Origin: a virus
Length of the DNA stretch: 36,435 nt
Direction: 5' to 3' (one strand)
IMG/VR virus record: IMGVR_UViG_3300003543_000037
Coordinates: 1 to 36,435 of that record
In this document: positions 20,383 through 28,466 of the stretch, in pieces
How the letters are laid out: each line of letters starts with the position of its first letter
Position numbering within the stretch: position 1 is the stretch's first letter
Translations under genes and position numbers: made by a program
The notes under the pieces: model-generated
Database searches by the model: none
Seen by the model: only the letters and a program-made list of their open reading frames with translations
What the model was told of the DNA's origin: nothing

Positions 20383-21396
20383 ATGGCAACAGTACAATTA
20401 TCGGACGTTTATGTTCCAGTACCTTTCAATCACGCGGTCGATCAGGCGGCTATCGAGTTAAACTTGTTCGCCGCATCTGGCGTAATGACGAACGACCCGA
20501 TCATCCAAGCGGCGGCGGCAGTCGGTGGTTGGGTTGGTGAAATCCCTCATTACAATCCGCTTTCAACATCAGCAGAGCCGAATTATGACTCTGATAACTC
20601 AGGAAGTAATTCAACCCCGAAAAACATCGGCTCAGGCGAGCAGGTTTTCCGCAAATACAAAATCAACGACAGTTGGTCGACTATGGATTTGACACGCGCT
20701 CTTGCGTTGGAAGACCCTTTGGATGCTATCGCTCGACAAGTTGCGAAGTTTTGGGCGACCCAAGAAGAACGTCGGCTGATTAAGACGCTTGTTGGTGTCT
20801 ATAATTCAAACGTTGCGAATGACGGTGGCGACATGGTTTTCGACATCTCAAACGATGTTGCAGGCGCTCCGGCGGCAGGCGAATTGATTTCTCGGGATGC
20901 GTTCATCGATACCAAGCAGACTATGGGCGACCATGCGGAAAATCTTGCGATTGTAGCAATGCACTCAGTAGTTTTTGCGCGTCTGCAAAAGAATGATACT
21001 GTCGAAGATCAACGCGATTCCGAAGGGGAGCTGATGTTTCAGACTTATCAAGGTCATCGTATTCTTGTAGATGATTCAATGCCTGTCATTTCAGGTGTTA
21101 ATCGACTGTCGTATATCACCATCTTTTTCGGCGCTGGCGCTGTTGATAGTGGAGCGGCTCCGGCAACCATTCCATCAGAACTTGAGCGCAAGCCAGATTC
21201 TGGCGATGGTGGCGGTCAGGATATTATCTATGCTCGACGCGGTGGCATTATCCATCCTCGCGGTTTTTCTCATGCGGCGGTTGTTCCTGCATCTGGTAAG
21301 TCGTTCATCTGGTCAGAACTGGAAGCGGCAGGCACTTGGACTCGAGTGTTTGATCGAAAGAATGTGCCGGTTGCATTTCTGCGAACAAACGGATAA
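20383..21396 (+). CDS. Major capsid (coat) protein
   Basis: 337 residues behind TCGGAGGCTTAACA. The sequence is low in cysteine and rich in alanine, glycine and acidic residues, as in HK97-fold coat proteins. Recognisable parts are VAAxGGWVGEIPHYNPLST-like N-terminal arm, WATQEERRLIKTLVGVYNSN, ENLAIVAMHSVVFARLQK, TYQGHRILVDDSMP and the C-terminal GFSHAAVVPASGKS. It follows the scaffold gene and is followed by a terminator, in line with its high expression. There is no propeptide-protease gene nearby, so the scaffold is separate. Confidence 0.9.
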   Translation: MATVQLSDVYVPVPFNHAVDQAAIELNLFAASGVMTNDPIIQAAAAVGGWVGEIPHYNPLSTSAEPNYDSDNSGSNSTPKNIGSGEQVFRKYKINDSWSTMDLTRALALEDPLDAIARQVAKFWATQEERRLIKTLVGVYNSNVANDGGDMVFDISNDVAGAPAAGELISRDAFIDTKQTMGDHAENLAIVAMHSVVFARLQKNDTVEDQRDSEGELMFQTYQGHRILVDDSMPVISGVNRLSYITIFFGAGAVDSGAAPATIPSELERKPDSGDGGGQDIIYARRGGIIHPRGFSHAAVVPASGKSFIWSELEAAGTWTRVFDRKNVPVAFLRTNG

Positions 21397-21411
21397 TTCT
21401 AAAATAGGCGG

Positions 21412-21437
21412 CAGGGGAGAAATCCCCTGTTTGTTTT
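21412..21437 (+). terminator. Intrinsic terminator after the coat gene
   Basis: CAGGGGA-GAAA-TCCCCTG (21412-21429), a seven-pair stem with a GNRA tetraloop, followed by TTTGTTTT. It probably lowers expression of the connector and tail genes relative to the coat. Confidence 0.85.
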
Positions 21438-21455
21438 CAATAGTGAGGATATATC

Positions 21456-21680
21456 ATGTCTAAAAAAACAGAAGAAGTCGAGGAAGTCGAGGAAGTTAAA
21501 ATTCCGACACTCGCAGAAATTAACGCTCAGTCAAGAAAGACTGACGAAGCGCATCGAGGCCGTGTTGCAAGGCTTGAAGGCGTGGCGGCAAAGGCTGTTG
21601 CAAAAGAAGTAAAAGTGATCGAAAAAGAAGAAGCATTAGCACGTAAGAAGGCAGACGCAAAAGCAAAAGCAGAAGCGTAA
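21456..21680 (+). CDS. Small charged protein after the coat gene
   Basis: 74 residues behind GTGAGGATATATC. Almost half the residues are charged: an acidic repeated start (SKKTEEVEEVEEVKIP), then a basic/acidic helix ending KKADAKAKAEA. The tandem 'GAAGTCGAG' DNA repeats at 21473-21496 encode EEVEEVEEV. Genes of this kind sit between coat and connectors in many siphoviruses, with no known role. It is likely a coiled coil. Confidence 0.6.
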   Translation: MSKKTEEVEEVEEVKIPTLAEINAQSRKTDEAHRGRVARLEGVAAKAVAKEVKVIEKEEALARKKADAKAKAEA

Positions 21681-21686
21681 CAGGCA

Positions 21687-22079
21687 ATGATTCAGGCATA
21701 CGTTACCGCGTTAGAATCCCAAGCGCATCTGTCAACAAAAGCTGATTGGCTTGCGCTGACAGAGCCTCAGCAGGATGATTTCTTGTCATGGGGAAGGGTG
21801 TATATCGACTCAGAGTTTTTATGTGCGTATGATGAAACAGATGCGACTGACGATATAAAGCTTGCAAACTCTTTGCTTGGGTATCTTGCAATGACTGACG
21901 TGCTGTTTAAAGACGCGCCGAAAGTCAAAAGTGTTGCTGTCAAGGCTGGTTCTGTAGAGTCAGACAAAACATATTCGGCAGGGTACACAGAAGAACACTC
22001 GCTCCATAAGCAGGCATCGCTCTTATTGATGTCTGACTGTTCAAAGACCTCTGGACAGACATATTTATTCAGGGCTTAA
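21687..22079 (+). CDS. Head-tail connector-like protein (DnaT-like annotation group)
   Basis: 130 residues. TKADWLALTEPQQDDFLSWG followed by RVYIDSEFLCAYDETDA and the terminal KTYLFRA-type end matches proteins often labelled 'DnaT-like ssDNA-binding' in phages, which occupy the first head-tail connector (adaptor) position. The label is probably misleading for function: by position it should join the portal ring to the tail. The ribosome site is weak. Confidence 0.6.
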   Translation: MIQAYVTALESQAHLSTKADWLALTEPQQDDFLSWGRVYIDSEFLCAYDETDATDDIKLANSLLGYLAMTDVLFKDAPKVKSVAVKAGSVESDKTYSAGYTEEHSLHKQASLLLMSDCSKTSGQTYLFRA

Positions 22080-22082
22080 ATT

Positions 22083-22445
22083 ATGGGATTACAAAGCGAA
22101 TTAAATGCCGCAATCTCAGAGGCGTTTGATACCGATCTCAATGACGCTGTTCAGGGCGTTGATTTGGTTGTCGTTACTCGCATTCACGATCCTGTCGAGG
22201 ATGCTTTTGTCGTTGGCGAGGCGCTGTATTCAACAAGGGCGGTTATCCAGCCTGTTCAAAACAGAATGGTCGATGGAGAAGCAATACGCGCTTCTGATTC
22301 GCTGTTTACAATTCTCCAATCAGAACTGAATTATGCGCCGTTGCTGGCAGACATAATTCGTGTTTCTGGAATAGATTATTCCATAAATTTTGTTAAGGCA
22401 GACCCCGCAAATGTAACGTGGGAATTGGTAGCGAGGCGCGTATGA
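22083..22445 (+). CDS. Putative head closure protein
   Basis: 120 residues behind AGGGCTTAAATT. QGVDLVVVTRIHDPVEDAFV and TRAVIQPVQNRMVDGEAIRA are beta-rich, as in stopper or head closure proteins. No specific family is recognised; position between adaptor and gp10-like protein is the main evidence. It overlaps the next gene by ATGA. Confidence 0.55.
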   Translation: MGLQSELNAAISEAFDTDLNDAVQGVDLVVVTRIHDPVEDAFVVGEALYSTRAVIQPVQNRMVDGEAIRASDSLFTILQSELNYAPLLADIIRVSGIDYSINFVKADPANVTWELVARRV

Positions 22446-22798
22446 GTTTTAAATCTCAAACCGGCGAGTTTATGATTAAACTTCAGCGCATGCACGATGA
22501 GAATATCGCAAAAGTTGAAGACGCTTTATACAATGAAATAGTTGATAATTCTCCGGTACAGTCTGGAGCATATCGAGCAAACCATAATCGCACGGCAGAC
22601 GTTCCTGATTATTTTTTTGATGAAACGCGCACGGCGGCAGAGTCACCTCCGCCAGAATTACCGGCATCCAAGGTTTTATATATCGCTAATGGCGCTCCGT
22701 ATGCAAAAAAAATAGAGGATGGATATCCGCATGGTCAAAAGCCGGACGGAGTTTATGGCGTGTCGTATAATAGCGTTAAAGCGAGGTTTGGTTTATGA
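22442..22798 (+). CDS. HK97 gp10-like neck protein
   Basis: 118 residues from the ATG at 22442 (ATGA overlap). It has VEDALYNEIVDNSPVQSGAYR, the 'SPVxTGxxR' motif of gp10/gpU-related connector proteins, then NHNRTADVPD and a terminal YAKKIEDGYPHGQKPDGVYG segment. Such proteins join head and tail. The frame overlaps the next start by four bases. Confidence 0.7.
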   Translation: MSFKSQTGEFMIKLQRMHDENIAKVEDALYNEIVDNSPVQSGAYRANHNRTADVPDYFFDETRTAAESPPPELPASKVLYIANGAPYAKKIEDGYPHGQKPDGVYGVSYNSVKARFGL

Positions 22799-23181
22799 GT
22801 TTTGATATCCCAAGAAAGTCTGCTTATGGCATACTTGATTTGTGGTCAGGTTTACCGATAGCTTATGATAATGTAAACTTCGACAGCAATAAGCACAAGG
22901 AATGGGTTCGTGTCACTTTAATTGACGGGGATTCTTTCGGAACTGCTATTGGTGCAAACTGTGTTAGGCACACCGGCATCATTGTTATTCAGATATTCAC
23001 TCAGCAATGGGTCGGAACAGGTGACGCGAGGCGTTATGCTGACGAAATATCAAACCTGTTTAAGGGCGTGATTGATATTGGCGTTGTATATAAGGCGGCA
23101 AAAATCAAGCGCGTTGGTCATAGTGGAGATTATAATCAAACCAATTTGAGCATTCCTTGGCAATTAGACACCACAAACTAA
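22795..23181 (+). CDS. Tail terminator-like protein (DUF4128 group)
   Basis: 128 residues. WVRVTLIDGDSFGTAIGANC, then GIIVIQIFTQQWVGTGDARR and YADEISNLFKGVID fit the tail terminator fold of the DUF4128 group, which caps the growing tail tube. Position before the tube protein agrees. The start is an ATGA overlap with the neck gene. Confidence 0.75.
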   Translation: MSFDIPRKSAYGILDLWSGLPIAYDNVNFDSNKHKEWVRVTLIDGDSFGTAIGANCVRHTGIIVIQIFTQQWVGTGDARRYADEISNLFKGVIDIGVVYKAAKIKRVGHSGDYNQTNLSIPWQLDTTN

Positions 23182-23194
23182 CGAGGTAAATATT

Positions 23195-24124
23195 ATGTCC
23201 AGCGGTAATTTAGTAGAACTCAGTATTGTACGCGAAACAGCGTATGACGTAACTCCGGTAAACTCCCCTGATTGGGAAACGCTCAGATACACTTCTGAAG
23301 ATTTTGACGCGCAGGCTCAGGTTCAGCAATCAGAAGAAATCCGGTCAGATCGAATGGTTGGAGATCAGTTTAAAGTATCTACAGAAACGTCTGGCGGCTT
23401 TGAATTTGAAATGTCCGCGAATACGTTTGACTCGCTTATCGATGGGGCGATGATGTCTACTCCGGCGGCAGGCGTTTGGAAGATCGGCGTGGAGGATATT
23501 TCCTATACAGTCACAAAGAATTTCACTGACCTTAGCGCAAACCATTTTCATCATTTTTCAGGTCAGCGCGTATCGGAAATGAGCCTGACGTTTTCTCATG
23601 GCGAGGCGCTGAAGGGGTCGTTTGCAATGGCTGGCGCGTCAGTCGTAACGAATAGCGCGTCATTGGTTGGAACTGGAACATTAGCACCGGCAACCACGAC
23701 TCGAGTAATGAACTCAGTGTCCGACCTGACAGGAATTGAGATCGGAGGCGTATCGTTTACTGGTTGCATTCAGGAAATCTCGCTAAACGTGAACAACAAC
23801 CTCCGGCCTGCAAACTGCATCGGAAAAGACACTCCAAGCGATCAAATCCTTGGTACTGCCAGCGTTACCGGAACGATTAAGGCATATCTGACGAACACAA
23901 CCGTCCAATGGTTTACCAATCAAATGCTTAACCAGACTGGTTTCGATCTTCGTTTTATTGCGACCGATGGAACGACCAGTTATGAGTTTGATATTCCAAA
24001 CTGCCGACTGAGCGGTTCTGCTCCAAATTCGGACGGAATTGATACTGATGTTATGATCGAGGCCGACTTCACGGCTCTATTTGATGCATCAACATCAACG
24101 AGCCTGCTGATCACTAAAGCATAA
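23195..24124 (+). CDS. Tail tube (major tail) protein
   Basis: 309 residues behind CGAGGTAAATATT. The N-terminal ELSIVRETAYDVTPVNSPDW and the following beta-rich segments (RYTSEDFDAQAQVQQSEEIR, GGFEFEMSANTFDSLIDGAM, VSEMSLTFSHGEALKGSFAM) are typical of the phage tail tube family. The second half (EISLNVNNNLRPANCIGKDT, GTIKAYLTNTTVQWFTNQML) repeats the strand pattern. It forms the tube through which DNA passes. Confidence 0.85.
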   Translation: MSSGNLVELSIVRETAYDVTPVNSPDWETLRYTSEDFDAQAQVQQSEEIRSDRMVGDQFKVSTETSGGFEFEMSANTFDSLIDGAMMSTPAAGVWKIGVEDISYTVTKNFTDLSANHFHHFSGQRVSEMSLTFSHGEALKGSFAMAGASVVTNSASLVGTGTLAPATTTRVMNSVSDLTGIEIGGVSFTGCIQEISLNVNNNLRPANCIGKDTPSDQILGTASVTGTIKAYLTNTTVQWFTNQMLNQTGFDLRFIATDGTTSYEFDIPNCRLSGSAPNSDGIDTDVMIEADFTALFDASTSTSLLITKA

Positions 24125-24130
24125 TTTATT

Positions 24131-24171
24131 GCCGCTTTCGGGCGGCGCATTTCATTCCGGTTAAGCCGGAA
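24131..24171 (+). promoter_or_regulatory. Double hairpin between tube and tail chaperone genes
   Basis: GCCGCT-TTCG-GGCGGC (24131-24146, one T-G wobble) resembles the leader hairpin of the accessory genes but lacks ACCAACC. It is followed by TTCCGG-TTAAG-CCGGAA (24155-24171), whose core equals that at 20306-20316. No T run follows, so it is not a standard terminator. Confidence 0.5.
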
Positions 24172-24190
24172 AACTCTAAGAGGAAAATGT

Positions 24191-24592
24191 ATGACTAAGG
24201 CACAAGAGATTTTATATGAACTCGGAAAAAAGGTCACTGATGAAGGGGTCTGGAGGACGTATAACGGAGGCGCACAATTTAAGATTGGTCGAGCCGGAAC
24301 AGCAGAATGGGCGAATGTGGTAAACCGTCTTGAGCGACCATACCAGCGCAAAATCAAGCGCGGTACAATGGATGCTCGGGATACACAGCGAATCAACTAC
24401 GAGGCTATTTCTCGCGTACTTTTGCTTGATTGGAAAGGTGTAGGAAAGGATGGTGTTGCGGTTGAATACACGCCGACAGAAGGGTTTGATCAGCTTATTA
24501 ATGATCCTGAGCTGGCTGAATTCATATTGAACGAAGCGTTGGATATTGATAGTTTTGCGGTTAAAAACGAGGACAATATCGCAAAAAAGTAA
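24191..24592 (+). CDS. Tail assembly chaperone, short (G-like) product
   Basis: 133 residues behind AAGAGGAAAATGT. TKAQEILYELGKKVTDEGVW and FKIGRAGTAEWANVVNRLER lead to a helical C-terminus. By position between tube and tape measure and by the frameshift at its end it is the G-type chaperone that coats the tape measure during tail assembly. It ends at TAA immediately after A AAA AAG. Confidence 0.8.
   Translation: MTKAQEILYELGKKVTDEGVWRTYNGGAQFKIGRAGTAEWANVVNRLERPYQRKIKRGTMDARDTQRINYEAISRVLLLDWKGVGKDGVAVEYTPTEGFDQLINDPELAEFILNEALDIDSFAVKNEDNIAKK
24583..24589 (+). promoter_or_regulatory. -1 programmed frameshift slippery site A AAA AAG
   Basis: Zero-frame codons are GCA AAA AAG TAA. The heptamer fits X XXY YYZ, the same as in E. 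coli dnaX, and lies directly before the stop. The -1 frame then stays open to 24912. Confidence 0.85.
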
Positions 24593-24912
24593 TTGCCTCT
24601 TATGAATGGGTAGACCGGCACGGTGACAGCATAGAGTTTCTCGAAAATCTTGAATCGCAAGGAAAAAATGTTGCGGCTCTTGATAACCGTCCTGAACTAA
24701 ACATTACAGAGCAACATTATTTCAGCGCATATTTATTTCTCAGTACGATGAGGGTGCGCGGAAGTGGTGTTGGCTCGATACCACTCAGCGAGATAAGCGA
24801 TTATTTCGCTGTTTTTTTTGCTCCGCATGACATACGAACTTTTTGCCGTATAATCAGATTGATTGACGGACACGTTTTGAGCAAAATAAACAAAGAGGCA
24901 AACAGGAAATGA
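24589..24912 (+). CDS. Tail assembly chaperone, frameshift extension (T-like part of G-T fusion)
   Basis: From GTA at 24589 the -1 frame encodes 107 residues (VIASYEWVDRHGDSIEFLEN, then NITEQHYFSAYLFLSTMRVR, ISDYFAVFFAPHDIRTFCRI) and ends at TGA 24910-24912, overlapping the tape measure ATG. There is no good start codon and no ribosome site, so it should be made only as a 240-residue fusion with the upstream product. In lambda the fusion binds both the tape measure and tube subunits. This arrangement is diagnostic of siphovirus and related tails. Confidence 0.85.
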   Translation, partial: VIASYEWVDRHGDSIEFLENLESQGKNVAALDNRPELNITEQHYFSAYLFLSTMRVRGSGVGSIPLSEISDYFAVFFAPHDIRTFCRIIRLIDGHVLSKINKEANRK

Positions 24913-27900
24913 GTGAAGCAGTCTTAGACGTTAAAGTTGATGGTTCCAAGGGTCAGCGCACTCTTGAAAACATTGAAAAGTCTCTCGAAAAAGTCAACCG
25001 AAAAGCAAATACATCAAGAGGCGTTTTCAGTAGATTAGGAAGCGGCCTTGCATCGTTTGGTCGTATCGCTAAAGTCGGAGCGATTGGCATTGTCGGTGTC
25101 ATGGTCGGCGCGGTTGCAAGCTATAAAAAATTCGGTACAGCAGTCGCAGAAGTAAACACATTGCTTGACGAAACATGGAACGAGGGTTCGATAGAAGCAT
25201 TAGCGGAAGGAGCGCGAGAACTGGCAACCACTTATGGCGGTTCTGCAACAGAGCAGGCAAAGGCGCTATATTCTGTAATATCGGCAGGGGCTTCTTCCAG
25301 CGCAGAGGCTATCGATACTCTGAATGTCGCAAACAAACTCGCAGTTGCAGGCGTGACAGACGTTGAAACTGCAATTAAAGCAATCGCACCGGCATTAAAT
25401 GTTTATGCGGATTCAAACCTGACAGCATCACAGGCGGCGGACGCGATGCAGATTGCTGTCAAAAAAGGAATAACAACCATACCTGAATTATCAGCAAGCC
25501 TCGGCAAGGTAACGCCTATCGCAAAAGCGGCAGGGTTATCATTTAATGAGGTTACGTCTGCGGTTTCGTCTATAACGTCAGGAGGCTTGTCTACGGCAGA
25601 AGCAGTAACAGGATTGAAAGCGGCGTTGCTTGGAATGACTGCATCAGGCAAAGAGGCACGTGACCTTGCTGATGAACTCGGAATCAGCATGTCTGAATCT
25701 GACATAAAAACAAAAGGGTTTGCGACCGTTCTAATGGAAATGCGGGATGCTACTGGCGGAAGCGTTGAGCAGTTAAAGAAATTGCTCGGTTCATCTGAAG
25801 CGGTTGGCGCTGTACTTGCATTAACCGATAACGGCATGAAGCAATTCAACAGCACATTAGAAGAAACAAAAAACGGTGCAGGGGCGGTTGACGCCGCATT
25901 CACTAAAATGGTTTCCGGTACTGCAAAGGTTGGTTTTCAATGGGGCGTATTAAAGGCTAAGGTGGCAGACGCTTTTTTGGAATTAGGTGAAAAAGCCGCT
26001 CCAGCTATCGGAGATTTACTTGAGGCAATAAACAAAATTGACTTTGCCGCAATCGCAACAAGCATTTCCAGCGCAATCACGGCAGTCATTGCTGGCGCAA
26101 AAGCGATTTATGACGGGGCAATGTTCTGGTTTAATAAATTTGAAACTGACCCTGAAGCGGCGGCAAAAGAAGCAAGCATTGGAATGGCAGAAATGCTTGG
26201 TCAAGCGGTTGGAAGTATTGCAAACGCAATGTCGAGCGCATATTCATCCGTTACGGAGTGGCTTGGAAAGATCGCAGATGCACCGGAAGGGTCATTGAAT
26301 GCAATGATCGATAGCATAGTCGGATTCATGGGTGATATGCTGTCTGCTTTTGCTGATGGGTTTAGTGAAGTCGCGCCTGAAGCGGTGAAGGCATTTAAGG
26401 AACTGCCAGCAACAATGAAAAAGATCGGTCAAGACATTATTGACGGATTAATTGAAGGAATTAAAAACGCACCGGCGGCGGCATACGATGCGATGAAAGA
26501 TGTTGCTACTGGAATTTATTCAACTGTGACGGATTTTTTCGACATAAATTCACCATCCGTATTAATGCAAACCGCTGGTTCCGACATAATCCTCGGTCTT
26601 GCGAACGGAATATCGGACACCAAACCAGTTGTGGTCGCCGCAACCAGCGATGTTGTATCTGAAATAAGCGCGTCATTTGGCGTGCTTCAATCGGATATGA
26701 ACGGATACAAGCAAAGCATACCGGACGCGATGGTGGTTATCGCTGACGGGTTTGATGATTCAGCATTTTCAGCAGAGGGGTTTGCTGACACTTTATCAAA
26801 TGATCTTGGCGGCGCATTCACTGACGTTATTTTTGACGGGAACGATCTTGGAGATAGCTTGTCAAGTCTTTGGAAAAGGATTGCTTCTGATTGGCTTAAT
26901 GCTGGTTTGTCAAAATTGTTTGGCTCGTTTTTCAGCGGGTCAGGTTTAAACTTTTCTGGGTTCGCGTCAAAGGCGCTCAGTGGCGGAAAAACGATAGGCT
27001 CGTCAATGGGCAACGGAATCGTGTCTGGAGTGTCAGGGAGCGTGTCCGGCGGCCTCGGAACGGCTCTTGGCGCTGTTGGCGGAGAGGCAGGCGCAAGTTT
27101 GGCGACAGCAATATCAGGAGGCGCAGATACTTGGATGGCGGCAAATGCCGCTTTTGAAACAGGAAGCATCGAGGCCGGTATCAACGGTCTGACTTGGGCG
27201 GCTGAAGGCTCAAGCGTTGCCATGAGCGAGGCGGCTGTTACTGCTGGCGAATTTTCCGTTTCAACATCAGGAGCATCTACCGCCATGTCAGGACTTGGGG
27301 CGGCAATGATCGGAGGTGGAATAATTGCGGTAGGGTTTGCCTTGAATGCCGCCGCCGCCGCCGCAAGGCAAAGAAAACTAAAAGAAACAACCGAAACGGT
27401 TACTCAGGCTTTCAACGACTCGACTGATGCGGTAATGACAGCAAGCCTTGCTTATACCAGCGCAGGCGCAGATCAAATGGCTGTACAGCTAAGTGATGCG
27501 GCATTAAATGCAGGGCATTTACAGGTTGCTCTTGGTCAGGTGTCCGGTGAACTTGAAAAAGGATACAACGGCACGTTGTTGTTGACCGGCGGTACTGAGC
27601 AAATGAAACAGGTGATGGATTCATATACGGCTGAAACGGCGGCTGGAATTGATTTGATAATTGCCAAAGAAAAAGAGCTGACTCCTGAATACGCAGAACG
27701 CGCTGAACAAGTAGGCACTATTGGAACGGCAATGAAAAAAGTTCGTACCGAATGGACTGCTGGCATTACTGCTATAAATTCAACCACGTTCCAGCCTGTT
27801 ATTGATGAAGTATCGCGCATGACCGGAATCACTAAAGAAGATTTTGCGAGCATCGGAGCGGACGGTATTTTCACGGCAGATGAAATTGCCGGTGCGTTTG

Positions 27901-28466
27901 GCGAAAGTTCTGCGAGCATAATTGCATCAATGGGTGATTCGACCAGTATTACGCTCGGTGGGCTTCTCGATATTCTTAACAAAGGAAAAGGAAGCGCCGG
28001 TGGAATATCAAAAGCATTTGCCGATGCAGGCATCGATATGTCTGGCGAAATGGTCAACGGTGTAAGCGTTATCCAGCAGGCAATAAACAGCTTGCAGGGT
28101 GTAGATATTCAAAGCACTCATACGGTAACGACATTCAACAATAGACGCGATGTAAATGACGAGCGAGCCATAGGAACGCCGGTTGGCGGGATTACAGTTC
28201 CGGCAGGATATCCAAACGACTCATTTACGGTAGGAATGAGTTCGGGTGAAAAATATTATGTTGATACGCCTGCACAACAGAGATCAAAAAACCAAAACGA
28301 AGGCGGTGGAACTGATATGCGAGAAACAAACAGCCTTCTTCGTGAGCAAATAAATCAAAGTGAAGATACTGGCGTGATATTAGAAAATCAAACGAAAAGG
28401 CTCGGCGACATCGCAAACCGGCTTGTGCTTGTTGAGTCTGCAATTCAGGTATCTAATAATGGCTGA
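24909..28466 (+). CDS. Tail tape measure protein
   Basis: 1,185 residues; the start overlaps the frameshift product by ATGA. The N-terminal 400 residues carry the classic phage tail tape measure domain (SLEKVNRKANTSRGVFSRLG, FGTAVAEVNTLLDETWNEGS, SIEALAEGARELATTYGGSA, then KVTPIAKAAGLSFNEVTSAV). One hydrophobic stretch, AIGIVGVMVGAVASY, lies at about 57-72 and another is near 805-825 (GAAMIGGGIIAVGFALNAAA). The C-terminal part is alanine/glycine-rich. Length sets tail length: 1,185 residues suggests roughly 170-180 nm, by the usual 0.15 nm per residue. Confidence 0.95.
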   Translation: MSEAVLDVKVDGSKGQRTLENIEKSLEKVNRKANTSRGVFSRLGSGLASFGRIAKVGAIGIVGVMVGAVASYKKFGTAVAEVNTLLDETWNEGSIEALAEGARELATTYGGSATEQAKALYSVISAGASSSAEAIDTLNVANKLAVAGVTDVETAIKAIAPALNVYADSNLTASQAADAMQIAVKKGITTIPELSASLGKVTPIAKAAGLSFNEVTSAVSSITSGGLSTAEAVTGLKAALLGMTASGKEARDLADELGISMSESDIKTKGFATVLMEMRDATGGSVEQLKKLLGSSEAVGAVLALTDNGMKQFNSTLEETKNGAGAVDAAFTKMVSGTAKVGFQWGVLKAKVADAFLELGEKAAPAIGDLLEAINKIDFAAIATSISSAITAVIAGAKAIYDGAMFWFNKFETDPEAAAKEASIGMAEMLGQAVGSIANAMSSAYSSVTEWLGKIADAPEGSLNAMIDSIVGFMGDMLSAFADGFSEVAPEAVKAFKELPATMKKIGQDIIDGLIEGIKNAPAAAYDAMKDVATGIYSTVTDFFDINSPSVLMQTAGSDIILGLANGISDTKPVVVAATSDVVSEISASFGVLQSDMNGYKQSIPDAMVVIADGFDDSAFSAEGFADTLSNDLGGAFTDVIFDGNDLGDSLSSLWKRIASDWLNAGLSKLFGSFFSGSGLNFSGFASKALSGGKTIGSSMGNGIVSGVSGSVSGGLGTALGAVGGEAGASLATAISGGADTWMAANAAFETGSIEAGINGLTWAAEGSSVAMSEAAVTAGEFSVSTSGASTAMSGLGAAMIGGGIIAVGFALNAAAAAARQRKLKETTETVTQAFNDSTDAVMTASLAYTSAGADQMAVQLSDAALNAGHLQVALGQVSGELEKGYNGTLLLTGGTEQMKQVMDSYTAETAAGIDLIIAKEKELTPEYAERAEQVGTIGTAMKKVRTEWTAGITAINSTTFQPVIDEVSRMTGITKEDFASIGADGIFTADEIAGAFGESSASIIASMGDSTSITLGGLLDILNKGKGSAGGISKAFADAGIDMSGEMVNGVSVIQQAINSLQGVDIQSTHTVTTFNNRRDVNDERAIGTPVGGITVPAGYPNDSFTVGMSSGEKYYVDTPAQQRSKNQNEGGGTDMRETNSLLREQINQSEDTGVILENQTKRLGDIANRLVLVESAIQVSNNG

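Noticed and set aside
21687-22079. True DnaT primosome function
   Set aside because: The gene is in the connector position of the head-tail cluster; the name reflects database labels more than a replication role.
25403-28057. Several long minus-strand frames (166, 199, 173 codons) opposite the tape measure
   Set aside because: Proline/serine/alanine-rich antisense translations of a repetitive helical gene, with no start signals.
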